Below are positions 35,420 through 44,433 of a DNA stretch of 64,000 nt, piece after piece. Position 1 is the first letter of the stretch; each line of letters begins with the position of its first letter. Under the pieces are notes generated by a model, which saw nothing but the letters and a program-made list of their open reading frames with translations, searched no databases and was not told the DNA's origin. The DNA is from Burkholderia sp. BCC0506 (lineage in GTDB: Bacteria > Pseudomonadota > Gammaproteobacteria > Burkholderiales > Burkholderiaceae): positions 186,001-250,000 of the forward strand of contig NZ_CADFEN010000008.1 of NCBI RefSeq assembly GCF_902833145.1. The letters run 5' to 3'. The position numbers and the translations under genes were made by a program.

Positions 35420-36915
35420 ACACGTTGCCGGCTTTCGACTGGGCGCTCGACCTGCTGATCGTGCAGGGCGCGATGGGCGCATTCGATACGCTTTACCACC
35501 ACGAACTCACGCAGGATCTGCCGCACAGCCCGCGCGCGCGGCTCGAACTGGCGATTCATGCGGTGCGGTCCGTGCTGTACGGCCTCGTGTTCGCGTCGAT
35601 CGCGAACGTCGCGTTTCACGGCGCGTGGGTCGCGGCGCTTGCGGCGGTCGTGCTCGTCGAAGTAGGGCTGACGTTGTGGGATTTCGTCGTCGAGGACCAA
35701 AGCCGCAAGCTGCCGGCGACCGAGCGTGTGCTGCATACGCTGCTGGCCGTCAACGGCGGCGCGCTGTTCGGGATGATCGCAATGCAGCTCGCCGTGTGGG
35801 CGCACGAACCGACCGCACTGCACGCGCTCGACCTCGGCTGGCGCGGCCGGCTGCTCAGCCTGTTTGCCGTCGGCGTGACGGTGTCGGGCGTGCGCGACGG
35901 GATCGCCGCGTGCCGTATCGCGCGACGCACGCCGGCCGCCAACCCGTTCGCGGGACAGCCGCCGGGCAACGTGCTCGTCACCGGCGGGACCGGCTTCATC
36001 GGCGAAACGCTCGTCAACCAGTTGCTCGATGCAGGCCATACGGTCACGCTGCTGGCGCGCGATCCGCTGCGCGCGGCCTACCTGTTTCAAGGCCGCGTGC
36101 GCAGCGTGACGTCCGCTGAACAGTTGCAGCCGCACGAGCGCTTCGACACGGTCGTCAATCTCGCCGGTGCGCCGGTGCTGGGCGCCCGCTGGAGCAAGCG
36201 CCGGCAGGCGCTGCTGCTCGCCAGCCGCGTCGGCGTCACGCAGGCACTGATCCGCTGGGTCGAGACCGCCGAGGTCAAGCCGCGCACGTGGATCCAGGCG
36301 TCGGCGATCGGCTACTACGGCGTGCGGTCAGGCGACGAACGGCTCGACGAGCGTAGCCGCGCGGGCACCGGCTTCATGTCGGCGCTGTGCCGGCAGTGGG
36401 AAGCGGCCGCACAGCCGCTCGAACGCCACGGCGTGCGCACGGTGGTGTTGCGGCTGGGCATCGTGTTCGGCCCGGGCGGTGCGTTGCGCCCGATGCTGCT
36501 GCCGCACTACTTCGGGCTCGGCGGCCGATTCGGCGACGGCGCGCAGGTGATGAGCTGGATCCACCGCGACGACGTGCTGCGGATCGTCGCACGCGCGATG
36601 TCGCATGCCGGCATGCGGGGCGTCTACAACGCGGTCGCTCCGATGCCGCTGACCCAGCGCGCGTTCGTGCAGGTCGTGACGAAGGTGCTGCGCCGCCCCG
36701 CGTTGCTGCACGTGCCGGCCGCGCCGCTGCGCATCGCGATGGGCGAGATGGCCGAGCTGCTGCTGGACGGGCAGCGCGTGATGCCGGCACGGCTGCATCA
36801 GGACGGGTTCACGTTCCGCTTTCCGACGGCCGAGCACGCGCTGCGTGACCTGACGAATCGGCCGCACGCCGATTTCGCGCCCGCCGCCTGCCGTTTCCCG
36901 CGAGGTCGTGTATAA
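35416..36915 (+). CDS. Membrane domain fused to a TIGR01777 (SDR39U1) NAD(P)-binding domain
   Basis: A 499-residue fusion. Residues 1-175 form about four helices, beginning WALDLLIVQGAMGAFDTLYHHELTQDLP with a His-rich loop. Residues about 190-495 are a TIGR01777/SDR39U1 epimerase: VTGGTGFIGETLVNQLL, VVNLAGAPVLGARWSKRR, IGYYG and SWIHRDDVLRIV. The paralogue YfcH lacks the membrane part. Last gene of the GbsR-regulated operon (ATGA overlap with DCC). Two SDR domains, each anchored, plus a redox thiol protein suggest a membrane-associated NAD(P)-linked redox or lipid modification complex; this is inference. Confidence 0.88.
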   Translation: MNTLPAFDWALDLLIVQGAMGAFDTLYHHELTQDLPHSPRARLELAIHAVRSVLYGLVFASIANVAFHGAWVAALAAVVLVEVGLTLWDFVVEDQSRKLPATERVLHTLLAVNGGALFGMIAMQLAVWAHEPTALHALDLGWRGRLLSLFAVGVTVSGVRDGIAACRIARRTPAANPFAGQPPGNVLVTGGTGFIGETLVNQLLDAGHTVTLLARDPLRAAYLFQGRVRSVTSAEQLQPHERFDTVVNLAGAPVLGARWSKRRQALLLASRVGVTQALIRWVETAEVKPRTWIQASAIGYYGVRSGDERLDERSRAGTGFMSALCRQWEAAAQPLERHGVRTVVLRLGIVFGPGGALRPMLLPHYFGLGGRFGDGAQVMSWIHRDDVLRIVARAMSHAGMRGVYNAVAPMPLTQRAFVQVVTKVLRRPALLHVPAAPLRIAMGEMAELLLDGQRVMPARLHQDGFTFRFPTAEHALRDLTNRPHADFAPAACRFPRGRV

Positions 36916-36987
36916 ATTCGACGTGAACGCGTTCGGAGCGTGCCGTGCGCGCCGAACGCGCCGCACCCGACCTCACAAGGAGACTGC

Positions 36988-37611
36988 ATGCTGCACGTCC
37001 TCGGCAAGATTCCGTCCATCAACGTCCGCAAGGTGCTGTGGCTGTGCACCGAACTGAACCTGCCGTTCGAACAGGAAGACTGGGGCGCGGGTTTCCGCAC
37101 GACCCATGATCCGGCGTATCTCGCGCTGAATCCGAACGCGCTCGTGCCCGTCATCAAGGATGACGACTTCGTGCTCTGGGAATCGAACACGATCATCCGC
37201 TATCTCGCGAACCGCTACGGCGGCGATGCGCTGTATCCGGCCGAGCCGCAGGCGCGTGCGCGGGTCGACCAGTGGATCGACTGGCAGGGCTCGGACCTGA
37301 ATCGCTCGTGGGTCGGCGCATTCCTCGGCCTCGTGCGCAAATCGCCCGACCATCAGGATCCGGACGGCATCGCGCAGTCGATCGCCGGCTGGACGAAGCA
37401 CATGCACGTGTTGAATGCGCAGCTCGAAAAGACCGGCGCATATGTGGCCGGCAACACCTTCACGCTCGCGGATATCCCGATCGGCCTGTCGGTGAACCGC
37501 TGGTTCGGCACGCCGTTCGAGCATCCGGAGCTGCCGGCGGTGTCGCGCTATATCGAACGTCTCGCCACGCGTGAAGGGTTCAAGCAGTACGGAGGCAGCG
37601 CGAATCCGTAA
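36988..37611 (+). CDS. Glutathione S-transferase family protein
   Basis: A 207-residue [22 protein letters not shown] (Ser10 as GSH-activating residue), ALVPVIKDD (cis-Pro), [11 protein letters not shown] (Glu-Ser GSH-binding motif) and [12 protein letters not shown] in the helical domain. Similar to the short Burkholderia/Pseudomonas GSTs of unknown substrate. ATG at 36988 after AAGGAGA. 72 bp after the operon above but with its own ribosome site; possibly independent. Confidence 0.92.
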   Translation: MLHVLGKIPSINVRKVLWLCTELNLPFEQEDWGAGFRTTHDPAYLALNPNALVPVIKDDDFVLWESNTIIRYLANRYGGDALYPAEPQARARVDQWIDWQGSDLNRSWVGAFLGLVRKSPDHQDPDGIAQSIAGWTKHMHVLNAQLEKTGAYVAGNTFTLADIPIGLSVNRWFGTPFEHPELPAVSRYIERLATREGFKQYGGSANP

Positions 37612-37689
37612 TGCCGCGCGGATCGCGCGTGAAGCGGCGGCATCGGCACGGCCGCCGCCGTAGCGCGTGCGGCGGGCAAGCGCCCGCCG

Positions 37690-39111
37690 TCACGCACCGG
37701 GCACCGGCACCGCATCGAGCACGCGCGCGAGAAACGCCTCGTGATTCCACGCGGCTTCCGGCCGCGACAGCCCGAGCCGCACGACCACCAGTTGACGGCT
37801 CGGTACCACGCTCACGAACTGGCCTTCATGGCCGACCGCATGAAACGCGTCGGCCGGCAACGTGTGCGCGTGCGGATCCGGATCGTTGAACGGCTCCGGC
37901 ACCTTGACCCACAGCTGCGCGCCGAATGCCTGCCGCGACGATTGCGGTGTCGCGCGCGTCAGATAACGCACCCAGCCTTCCGGCAGCAGCCGCTGTCCGT
38001 TCCACACGCCGGCCTGCAGCAGAAACTGCCCGAAGCGTGCCCAGTCGCGTGCGCTCGCGTACATGTACGACGCGCTGACGAGCGTGCCCGACGCATCGGG
38101 CTCGAACACCGCGCTGCGCATCCCGAGCGGCGCGAACAGCGCGCGACGGGGGAGTGCGAGGTAGTCGCCGTCGCTGCCGCCCAGCGCTTCTCGCATCACG
38201 CGTGCGACGATCGCGCTCGTGCCGCTCGAGTACGACCACCGTGCGCCGGGTGTCGCGACAAGCGGCTTCGCCGACGCGAACCGCGCGGTATCGGGCTGCG
38301 TGAACAGCATCACCGCGACGTCGGACAGCGGATCGTCGTAGTCCTCGTTGAATTGCAGGCCGCTCGTCATCCGCAGCAGCTCGTCGAGCGTGATGGCCGC
38401 GCGCGGATCGCCGCTGCCGCGCCATTCGGGCAGCAGCGCCGCGGTGTCCGGCGACAGCTTGTGCTGCGCGACCAGCGTGCCGACCAGCGCGGCCGTGACG
38501 GTCTTCGTCATCGACCAGCCGGGCAGCGGCGTGTCGGCCGTGAAGCCGGGCGCATAGCGTTCGGCGATCACCTGGCCGCGCCACATCACGACGACCGCGC
38601 GCGTGCGGCGCGGCCGCGCCGGATCGGGTTCGTCGAACGCGCGGTCGAGTGCGGTCTGCAGTCTGTGCGCGTCGACGCCGGCGGGTGGCGTGGCCGGCGC
38701 GGGCGGATCGGGTTGCGCGGGAGGCGGATCGGGCAGGGGCGGCAACGCGGCGGGCAGGGTGGCCGCCGCCGCACCGGTCGCGGATCCGAGCGCGAGCGTG
38801 CAGCCGAGCCCGGGCCGGAAGTCGGCTTCGCGTTCGGCGAAGCCGGCGAAGGTCGCCACCGCGCGATGATGGTCGGGATCGAGCGACGGCCGCACCAGTT
38901 TCAGCAGCGGATGGACGCCGGCCATGATGTCGACGTCGATCACGGACGCGGCCGGGCGGCCCGATACGAACACGCCCGAACACAGCGCCTTGGCCGCATA
39001 GCCGGTCGCGATCGGCGCGAGCCGGGACAGCATGTAGCCCGTGTAGCCGATCGCGGCGACGAGCGCGAGCGCGACACCGCGCAGCATCAGCTTCTTGAGA
39101 GGGATCGTCAT
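37690..39111 (-). CDS. Serine hydrolase of the beta-lactamase/PBP4-like family
   Basis: A 473-residue protein: N-terminal signal anchor (about 10-30), a Pro-rich linker (PLPDPPPAQPDPPAPATPP, 125-145), then a beta-lactamase-like domain. Nucleophile motif SMTK at Ser200-Lys203, YSSGTS as the second motif and a C-terminal GHEGQ as the KTG equivalent. Such class C-like hydrolases have esterase, transpeptidase-like or unknown activity rather than necessarily degrading antibiotics. ATG at 39111. Monocistronic, convergent with the GST; a 7-bp GC hairpin (37671-37688) lies between. Confidence 0.9.
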   Translation of the reverse strand: MTIPLKKLMLRGVALALVAAIGYTGYMLSRLAPIATGYAAKALCSGVFVSGRPAASVIDVDIMAGVHPLLKLVRPSLDPDHHRAVATFAGFAEREADFRPGLGCTLALGSATGAAAATLPAALPPLPDPPPAQPDPPAPATPPAGVDAHRLQTALDRAFDEPDPARPRRTRAVVVMWRGQVIAERYAPGFTADTPLPGWSMTKTVTAALVGTLVAQHKLSPDTAALLPEWRGSGDPRAAITLDELLRMTSGLQFNEDYDDPLSDVAVMLFTQPDTARFASAKPLVATPGARWSYSSGTSAIVARVMREALGGSDGDYLALPRRALFAPLGMRSAVFEPDASGTLVSASYMYASARDWARFGQFLLQAGVWNGQRLLPEGWVRYLTRATPQSSRQAFGAQLWVKVPEPFNDPDPHAHTLPADAFHAVGHEGQFVSVVPSRQLVVVRLGLSRPEAAWNHEAFLARVLDAVPVPGA

Positions 39112-39354
39112 GCGCGAAGCGTCCTCGGTGGCGTGCCGGCCGGCAACGATCCGGCAGTGTCGCAGGTTCGGGCGATGCGTTGCAATCGCTGCCGCGTGAC
39201 GCATGCTGACGGCCGCATGCGTTTGCGCCGCAGCGCGCCCGGCAGGTCGGCCGGCGTCGCGCGTCGGGCGAGTTGATATCGGGCCGGCCATCGGCCGATA
39301 ATCGTCCGGCATCGCCCTCCCAATCCCTCTATCCAACCGAGACCGGAAAACGCC

Positions 39355-39774
39355 ATGTCCTACGACGACAACAACCCGTTCGCGAAAATCCTGCGCGGCG
39401 AACTGCCGTGCGTGAAGGTCGCCGAAGACGACGCGACGCTCGCGATCATGGATCTGATGCCGCAGGCCGACGGTCACGTGCTCGTGATCCCGAAGGAGCC
39501 GGCCGCGCAGATCTTCGAGCTGTCCGGCGATGCGGCCGCGGCCGGCATCCGCATGACGCAGCGCGTCGCGGCGGCGGTGCGCGCGGCGCTCGAGCCGGAC
39601 GGCGTGTTCATCGGCCAGTTCAACGGCGCGGCGGCCGGCCAGACCGTCCCGCACGTGCACTTCCACGTGATTCCGCGGTGGGAAGGTACGGAACTGCGGA
39701 TGCATGCGCGGGATGTCGCCGATGCGGCAACGCTCGAAGCGCTCGCGCAGCGCATTCGTGCCCGCTTCGTGTAA
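39355..39774 (+). CDS. HIT-family nucleotide-binding hydrolase
   Basis: A 139-residue HIT protein: NPFAKILRGELPCVKVAED opening and the triad HVHFHV with His100, His102 and His104. HIT proteins hydrolyse purine nucleoside phosphoramidates or dinucleotides. Cytoplasmic. Length and motif are standard. Single gene, divergent from the serine hydrolase. Confidence 0.95.
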   Translation: MSYDDNNPFAKILRGELPCVKVAEDDATLAIMDLMPQADGHVLVIPKEPAAQIFELSGDAAAAGIRMTQRVAAAVRAALEPDGVFIGQFNGAAAGQTVPHVHFHVIPRWEGTELRMHARDVADAATLEALAQRIRARFV

Positions 39775-39845
39775 CAGCGCGACTCACTCTCGGCGCAGCG
39801 ATTGCCCACCGGCCGGCCGCTGCGCGGCCCGAGCCTGTTTCAGCG

Positions 39846-39869
39846 GTCACGCGAGGTAACACGTGTAAC
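39846..39869 (+). promoter_or_regulatory. GTMAC direct repeats upstream of a small lipoprotein gene
   Basis: GTCAC (39846-39850), GTAAC (39856-39860) and GTAAC (39865-39869), repeating every 10 and 9 bp, 160-180 bp upstream of the next gene. Direct half-sites spaced one helical turn apart are typical of OmpR-type response regulators. The same pattern occurs upstream of 10338. Confidence 0.4.
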
Positions 39870-40028
39870 CGCCCGGGAAACTCGGCCGGCCAGGCCCGGC
39901 GCTAGACTCCGCGCATTGTTTCATCGAGCGACGGGAAGGGCGGATCGCCTCTTCGTGCCGGCCGCCCGCTGGTGCGGCGGCGCGGCCCTCGCGAGGTGCC
40001 ATTCGTCTTTCGCGCCGGGAACCGAGCC

Positions 40029-40199
40029 ATGTCCAGACTTCTCATCACGCTTGCCCTGATCGGCGGCCTGTCCGGCTGCTACGTCGCGCCGCCGTACGGC
40101 TACGCGCCCGCGCCGGCCTACTACGGCTACGGCTATGCGCCCGCGTATTACGCGCCGCCCGTCACCGTCGGCATCGGCGGGCACTTCCGCATCCGCTGA
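40029..40199 (+). CDS. Small Tyr/Pro-rich lipoprotein
   Basis: A 56-residue lipoprotein: signal MSRLLITLALIGGLSGC with Cys17, then YVAPPYGYAPAPAYYGYGYAPAYYAPP, a repetitive Tyr/Ala/Pro stretch, and a short GIGGHFRIR tail. Envelope protein of unknown function, similar in composition to the protein at 10338. ATG at 40029; the frame upstream is noncoding. Confidence 0.8.
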   Translation: MSRLLITLALIGGLSGCYVAPPYGYAPAPAYYGYGYAPAYYAPPVTVGIGGHFRIR

Positions 40200-40354
40200 C
40201 CCGTTGCAGCGCGCCGGCCTCGGCCGTACGGGCCGGTCGGCCGCGTTCGGCCCGGTGACGCGCGCGCGTCTGCGCGCCGCATGACGGCGGCGCCCGGCAC
40301 CCGGTGTGCGCGGTTCCTATACTTCACAGGAAAGCGCATCCCCGCGAGGCCGTC

Positions 40355-41014
40355 ATGGCAGTCACCCCGAAGGTCATCGTTCTGTCGAGCCTGTCCACGC
40401 TCGTCTATCTCGGGCTCGCCGTGCTCGGCAGCGGCGGGTTCGCTGCATTCTTCTCGCATCCGCAGTTGACCGTCGTCGCGATCGCGACACTCGCGATGGC
40501 CGTCGTCGCATTGTTCACCGAAGGCAACATGAGCAGCGGCGAGCGCGAGAGTCGCGACAACCGCTGGGTGCTCGCGGCGTTCGCGGTGAGCGGTTTCCTG
40601 CTCGCGTACCTGTCCGCGCTGACCGATCGGCTCGACGTCTGGACCTTCGGCGGCGAGACGGTCCGCTGGATCGGCGTCGTGCTGTACCTCGTGGGCGGCG
40701 TGCTGCGCATCTGGCCCGTGTTCGTGCTCGGCAAGCGCTTCAGCGGGCTCGTCGCGATCCAGCCGGGCCATACGCTCGTGACCGGCGGCATCTACAGCCG
40801 TATCCGCAATCCGAGCTATCTCGGCCTGCTCGTCAATTCGCTCGGCTGGGCGCTGGCGTTCCGCTCCGGTGTGGGCGTGCTGCTGGTCGCGCTGACGCTC
40901 GTGCCGCTCGTCGCGCGAATCCGCTCGGAGGAAGCCTTGCTGCGTTCGCAGTTCGGCGCCGAATACGACGCGTACTGCGCGCGGACGTGGCGATTGCTGC
41001 CCGGTGTGTACTGA
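40355..41014 (+). CDS. Isoprenylcysteine carboxyl methyltransferase (ICMT)-like membrane protein
   Basis: A 219-residue membrane protein with about five helices and a C-terminal ICMT/phospholipid methyltransferase-like core: VLGKRFSGLVAIQPGHTLVTGGIYSRIRNPSYLG, then EEALLRSQFGAEYDAYCARTWRLLPGVY. These residues form the SAM and substrate region in such enzymes. Bacterial members methylate lipids or small molecules; the substrate here is unknown. ATG at 40355 after GAGG. Monocistronic. Confidence 0.88.
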   Translation: MAVTPKVIVLSSLSTLVYLGLAVLGSGGFAAFFSHPQLTVVAIATLAMAVVALFTEGNMSSGERESRDNRWVLAAFAVSGFLLAYLSALTDRLDVWTFGGETVRWIGVVLYLVGGVLRIWPVFVLGKRFSGLVAIQPGHTLVTGGIYSRIRNPSYLGLLVNSLGWALAFRSGVGVLLVALTLVPLVARIRSEEALLRSQFGAEYDAYCARTWRLLPGVY

Positions 41015-41390
41015 CCCCGTCACCTTTTTCCAGACCGCCGTTCGGTGCCCGTTCGCGCTATGTGCGGATGTGTTGCCACGTGTGTCTCGAACGCGCGGAT
41101 CGTCCGCATCGCGGCTCTGCCGGAAGGCGGGCCGGGCCCTCGGTGGAGCCAATGCCGGCAAGGGTTTCAGCCGGATCCGGCAGGCAAATTCGACGTCTGT
41201 TATTCGTAAACAACTTGTTACCAGAATGTCCACGGCAAGGACGCGGGACCGGTGCTATTCTTCGCCGCAAGCTCATTGAAATGAATTGGTCCGCGGTTCG
41301 GCACAATGCCCGGCTCGACGTCGATCGATTCAGATCGCCGTACCGAGCGGACCTCGATAACCAGAATTGCGAACAAGGAAGAATACGGGA
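41015..41390. other. Intergenic region without a convincing gene
   Basis: 376 bp between the ICMT-like gene and the glycine-zipper gene, becoming AT-richer towards the right (TATTCGTAAACAACTTGTTACC near 41200). It probably carries the promoter of the glycine-zipper gene. No repeat or RNA fold recognised. Confidence 0.5.
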
Positions 41391-41828
41391 ATGTGGAAGA
41401 AAATCGCCCCCGCTCTCGTCGTCGCCGCGTTGACCGGCGCGACTGCACTGCCGGCAATGGCCGGTGACTTGAACAACGCGCTCGGCGGCGCGCTCGGCGG
41501 GGTGGCCGGCGCAGCGGTCGGCGGTGCGGTCGGCGGCAGCACGGGCTCCGTCATCGGCGGCGCGATCGGCGGCGGCGCCGGCGGCGCGGTGACGTCGAAC
41601 CGTCGCGAGCGCACCGGCGCGATCATCGGCGGCGCCCTCGGCGGCGGCGCGGGTACCGCGGCCGGCAACGCGATGGGCGGCCGCACGGGCGGCCTGCTGG
41701 GCGCGGCGGTCGGCGGCGGCGCCGGCGCCGCGCTTGGCGGCAACATGTCGCGCAACTCGTACGATCGCGATTACGGCGACCGCGGCCACCGTCACCGCAA
41801 GCATCGCCACCACCGCGACTGGGACTGA
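41391..41828 (+). CDS. Exported glycine-zipper protein
   Basis: A 145-residue protein: signal peptide (cleavage near AMA-GD), then repeats of Gly-rich zippers (LGGALGGVAGAAVGGAVGGS, GAIIGGALGGGAGTAAGN, GGLLGAAVGGGAGAALGG) forming membrane-active hairpins, and a strongly basic His/Arg tail (HRHRKHRHHRDWD). Resembles the glycine-zipper 2TM family of the outer membrane. ATG at 41391. Function unknown. Confidence 0.85.
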   Translation: MWKKIAPALVVAALTGATALPAMAGDLNNALGGALGGVAGAAVGGAVGGSTGSVIGGAIGGGAGGAVTSNRRERTGAIIGGALGGGAGTAAGNAMGGRTGGLLGAAVGGGAGAALGGNMSRNSYDRDYGDRGHRHRKHRHHRDWD

Positions 41829-42665
41829 TCGCCGCTGGCGCGGCACGGTGCGCGACGCGCGCACCGGCGCGCCGACGGCGTCGACATCCCGACGCGAGTC
41901 TCTGCCCGGCACGCTGCCGGGCCGCTTCGCCGGCCGGGCCGGCGATTCTCTTCCGGCTTCATCAGCCGATGCCATGGGCCCGATCGACGGGTCGGCAATC
42001 CTCCCCCCGCTGCTTCTCCGCTTTTCGACGACATCGCCTGCCGCGCCCGAGTGTGCCCGGACAGGGTCGGCGAATGCCATCTGCTTTCGTCGAAACGTCG
42101 ACGCTTTCCAGTCTGACCGGACTGTCTCGTGCGACCTTGACGCAGCGATCCCCTGCCGCGTGCGTATCGACCTCTTCCGCTCGACCCGCGTAACGCGAGG
42201 CATCGAGACCCGCGCGTGTATCCCCCGCGTTGCCGTGCGCCGACGCATCGCGCGAACATTGCAGCCGTCAGGATTTCCCTGATAGTCAGCGTGCCGCGCA
42301 CCGGCCCCGGACCGCGCGCCACCGGTGCCGGTGGGCAGTGGGAAATCGAATGGATGCCATCGCAACATTTAATTGGTCGATCGCGATCGACTTCGCTATC
42401 GTCGGCGATGCTCGCGTACGGAGCCGAACCGTACCGCCGCCGCGCGTCGCTGCCTGATCGCGAGCGCCGCGGCCCGGCCGCCGGCCCGCCGCGTCCGCTG
42501 CACCGGACGGGCCCGACGCGAAGCCTGGCCGACCGACCGAAGGCGCATGCGCTTTCAAGCCACCCCGGTAACGATGTCCCGCCGTCGCACGCGTGCCCCA
42601 CGCGCATGCGAACCGCCCGATGCCGTTTGCGCCGGGGCCGGACCAACCCATTGCCTGGATGCAAT
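41829..42665. other. 837-bp region without a convincing gene
   Basis: All frames here are short, out of step in codon use and lack motifs. A perfect 16-bp palindrome, GTCGATCGCGATCGAC, lies at 42376-42391, following an AT-rich stretch (ACATTTAATTGG), about 275 bp upstream of the ureidoglycine aminohydrolase gene. Probably a long leader or the site of a lost gene. Confidence 0.5.
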
Positions 42666-43502
42666 ATGTCTAAGACAACGTATTACGCGCCGCATGGCGG
42701 CCACCCGCCGCAGACGGACCTGCTGACCGATCGCGCGATGTTCACCGAGGCGTACGCGGTGATCCCGAAGGGGGTGATGCGCGACATCGTCACGAGCTGG
42801 CTGCCGTTCTGGACCCACACGCGCCTGTGGGTGATCGCCCGCCCGCTGTCGGGTTTCGCGGAAACCTTCTCGCAGTACATCGTCGAAGTGAATCCGGGCG
42901 GCGGCAGCGACAAGCCCGAGCAGGACAAGCACGCCGAAGCCGTGCTGTTCGTCGTCGAAGGTGAAGCCGAGCTGACGCTGCAAGGCAAGAAGCACACGTT
43001 GAAGCCGGGCGGCTATGCGTTCATTCCGCCGGGCGCGGACTGGACGCTGCACAACGTCAGCGATGCCGCCGTGCGTTTCCACTGGATCCGCAAGCACTAC
43101 CAGGCCGTCGACGGCATTCCGCTGCCGGAAGCGTTCGTGACGAACGAGCAGGACGTCGAGCCGATCCCGATGCCGGGCACCAACGGCGCATGGGTGACGA
43201 CGCGCTTCGTCGACATGAGCGACATGCGTCACGACATGCACGTGAACATCGTGACGTTCGAGCCGGGCGGCGTGATTCCGTTCGCCGAAACGCACGTGAT
43301 GGAGCACGGCCTGTACGTGCTGGAAGGCAAGGCCGTCTATCGGCTGAACCAGGACTGGGTCGAGGTGGAAGCGGGCGACTTCATGTGGCTGCGCGCGTTC
43401 TGCCCGCAGGCTTGCTATTCGGGCGGGCCTGGGCGGTTCCGTTATCTGCTTTACAAGGACGTGAACCGGCACATGAACCTGACGCTGAACCCGGCGCGCT
43501 GA
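42666..43502 (+). CDS. allE: (S)-ureidoglycine aminohydrolase
   Basis: A 278-residue Mn-dependent bicupin that converts (S)-ureidoglycine to ureidoglycolate and ammonia in allantoin degradation. The C-terminal cupin carries the metal set: Glu208, His210 and His214 in AETHVMEHG and Gln in CPQACYSGG. The first cupin has FVVEGEAELTLQG. Size and motifs match the family. ATG at 42666 begins the family N-terminus; the ribosome site is weak (GGAT). It is alone here, with no other allantoin genes within the window. A strong terminator follows. Confidence 0.93.
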   Translation: MSKTTYYAPHGGHPPQTDLLTDRAMFTEAYAVIPKGVMRDIVTSWLPFWTHTRLWVIARPLSGFAETFSQYIVEVNPGGGSDKPEQDKHAEAVLFVVEGEAELTLQGKKHTLKPGGYAFIPPGADWTLHNVSDAAVRFHWIRKHYQAVDGIPLPEAFVTNEQDVEPIPMPGTNGAWVTTRFVDMSDMRHDMHVNIVTFEPGGVIPFAETHVMEHGLYVLEGKAVYRLNQDWVEVEAGDFMWLRAFCPQACYSGGPGRFRYLLYKDVNRHMNLTLNPAR

Positions 43503-43528
43503 AGCGCGGCGCAAGTCGGACATGAAAG

Positions 43529-43558
43529 CCCGCCGGTGTTTGCCGGCGGGTTTTTTTT
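43529..43558 (+). terminator. Terminator after allE
   Basis: 8-bp stem CCCGCCGG/CCGGCGGG (43529-43536 with 43543-43550), 6-nt loop and eight T (43551-43558), 26 bp past the stop. The lower-GC island begins just beyond. Confidence 0.95.
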
Positions 43559-43725
43559 GGTTCTGCGGGGCGTCGAATGTCGGGTGCCGACCCGAAGCAG
43601 ACAATCGCGTCGTCACGATACGGTCATTGGCTGCGCGTCAGTCCGGGGCACAGCGAGAGAATTTGTCTCGGTCTGGATGGGTAGGCGCGCGTCCGCTCAT
43701 TCTTAACCCAGTCAGCCGTGAGGCA

Positions 43726-44433
43726 TTAAATGCTTTCATTCGCGGACGAACACGGTTCGACACGTGTCACGGTTGCAGCACGGCAGTAGAGCAGAAGGGA
43801 GAAGCCAGTCGACGGATACAGGTCGATCTGGGTGAGGCCATCATCGCAGCGAGAAAACCGGAGGTCATAAATCCACGACGGGTAAGAAACGTTTTCAGTT
43901 GTGAACTCGCTTCCCTCTACATCCTCGAGAAGGAACGTAATCCTACAAGGCACCTGTTGTCCGTTCCATGCCGGATTATCCTGTCCGCTGTGACGGATCG
44001 TGAGTTCCATATCAGTACGCCATGCTCCGTTCGAGTTGACCCGACGCAGCGTCACAGCAAGCACCTCGGCATCGTGAAACTGAGGCCAGTAGCCAAAGAT
44101 ACTTCGTATCAACCAGGCATATTTGACCGCGCTCTCGTCCGTTTCCTTGCGGTTCCTGTATCGGTCTGATTCCCACGATTCCGGCAAACCCTCTACCATC
44201 TCCTCCAGCTTCTTTATCAGGTATCGTTCTGCCTCTTCAGGCGAGCCGCGGAAATCGAGCGCGCTCGCGGCGCTACCGATGCGACCGTCACTCAGCTCCT
44301 GCACGATCTCGTAACCGTATATGAACGTACCGTCGTCACGCTGATTGATGTGGTAGCCAATGTCATAGGGCAAGCGGCGTTCGTTCTGCCGAACGTACCT
44401 GAACGTCTTGGCGTAGTTTGACTGAAGCTGCAT
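43726..44433 (-). CDS. Imm50-like immunity protein candidate
   Basis: A 235-residue soluble protein. The C-terminal 130 residues contain SIFGYWPQFHDAEVLAVTLRR and IDLYPSTGFSLLLYCRAATVTRVEPC, which resemble the Imm50 family of toxin-neutralising proteins (WPxFHDAEVL motif). The N-terminal 90 residues (YAKTFRYVRQNERRLPYD) are an extra part. Base composition is clearly lower in GC than its neighbours. Imm50 proteins neutralise polymorphic toxins; no toxin gene is next to it. Family match is by eye. ATG at 44433 after GAGAG. It overlaps the upstream GNAT gene by 71 nt. Confidence 0.6.
   Translation of the reverse strand: MQLQSNYAKTFRYVRQNERRLPYDIGYHINQRDDGTFIYGYEIVQELSDGRIGSAASALDFRGSPEEAERYLIKKLEEMVEGLPESWESDRYRNRKETDESAVKYAWLIRSIFGYWPQFHDAEVLAVTLRRVNSNGAWRTDMELTIRHSGQDNPAWNGQQVPCRITFLLEDVEGSEFTTENVSYPSWIYDLRFSRCDDGLTQIDLYPSTGFSLLLYCRAATVTRVEPCSSANESI

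Noticed and set aside
42216-42665. Extension of the allE frame upstream
   Set aside because: Composition is noncoding and the family starts at the ATG 42666.
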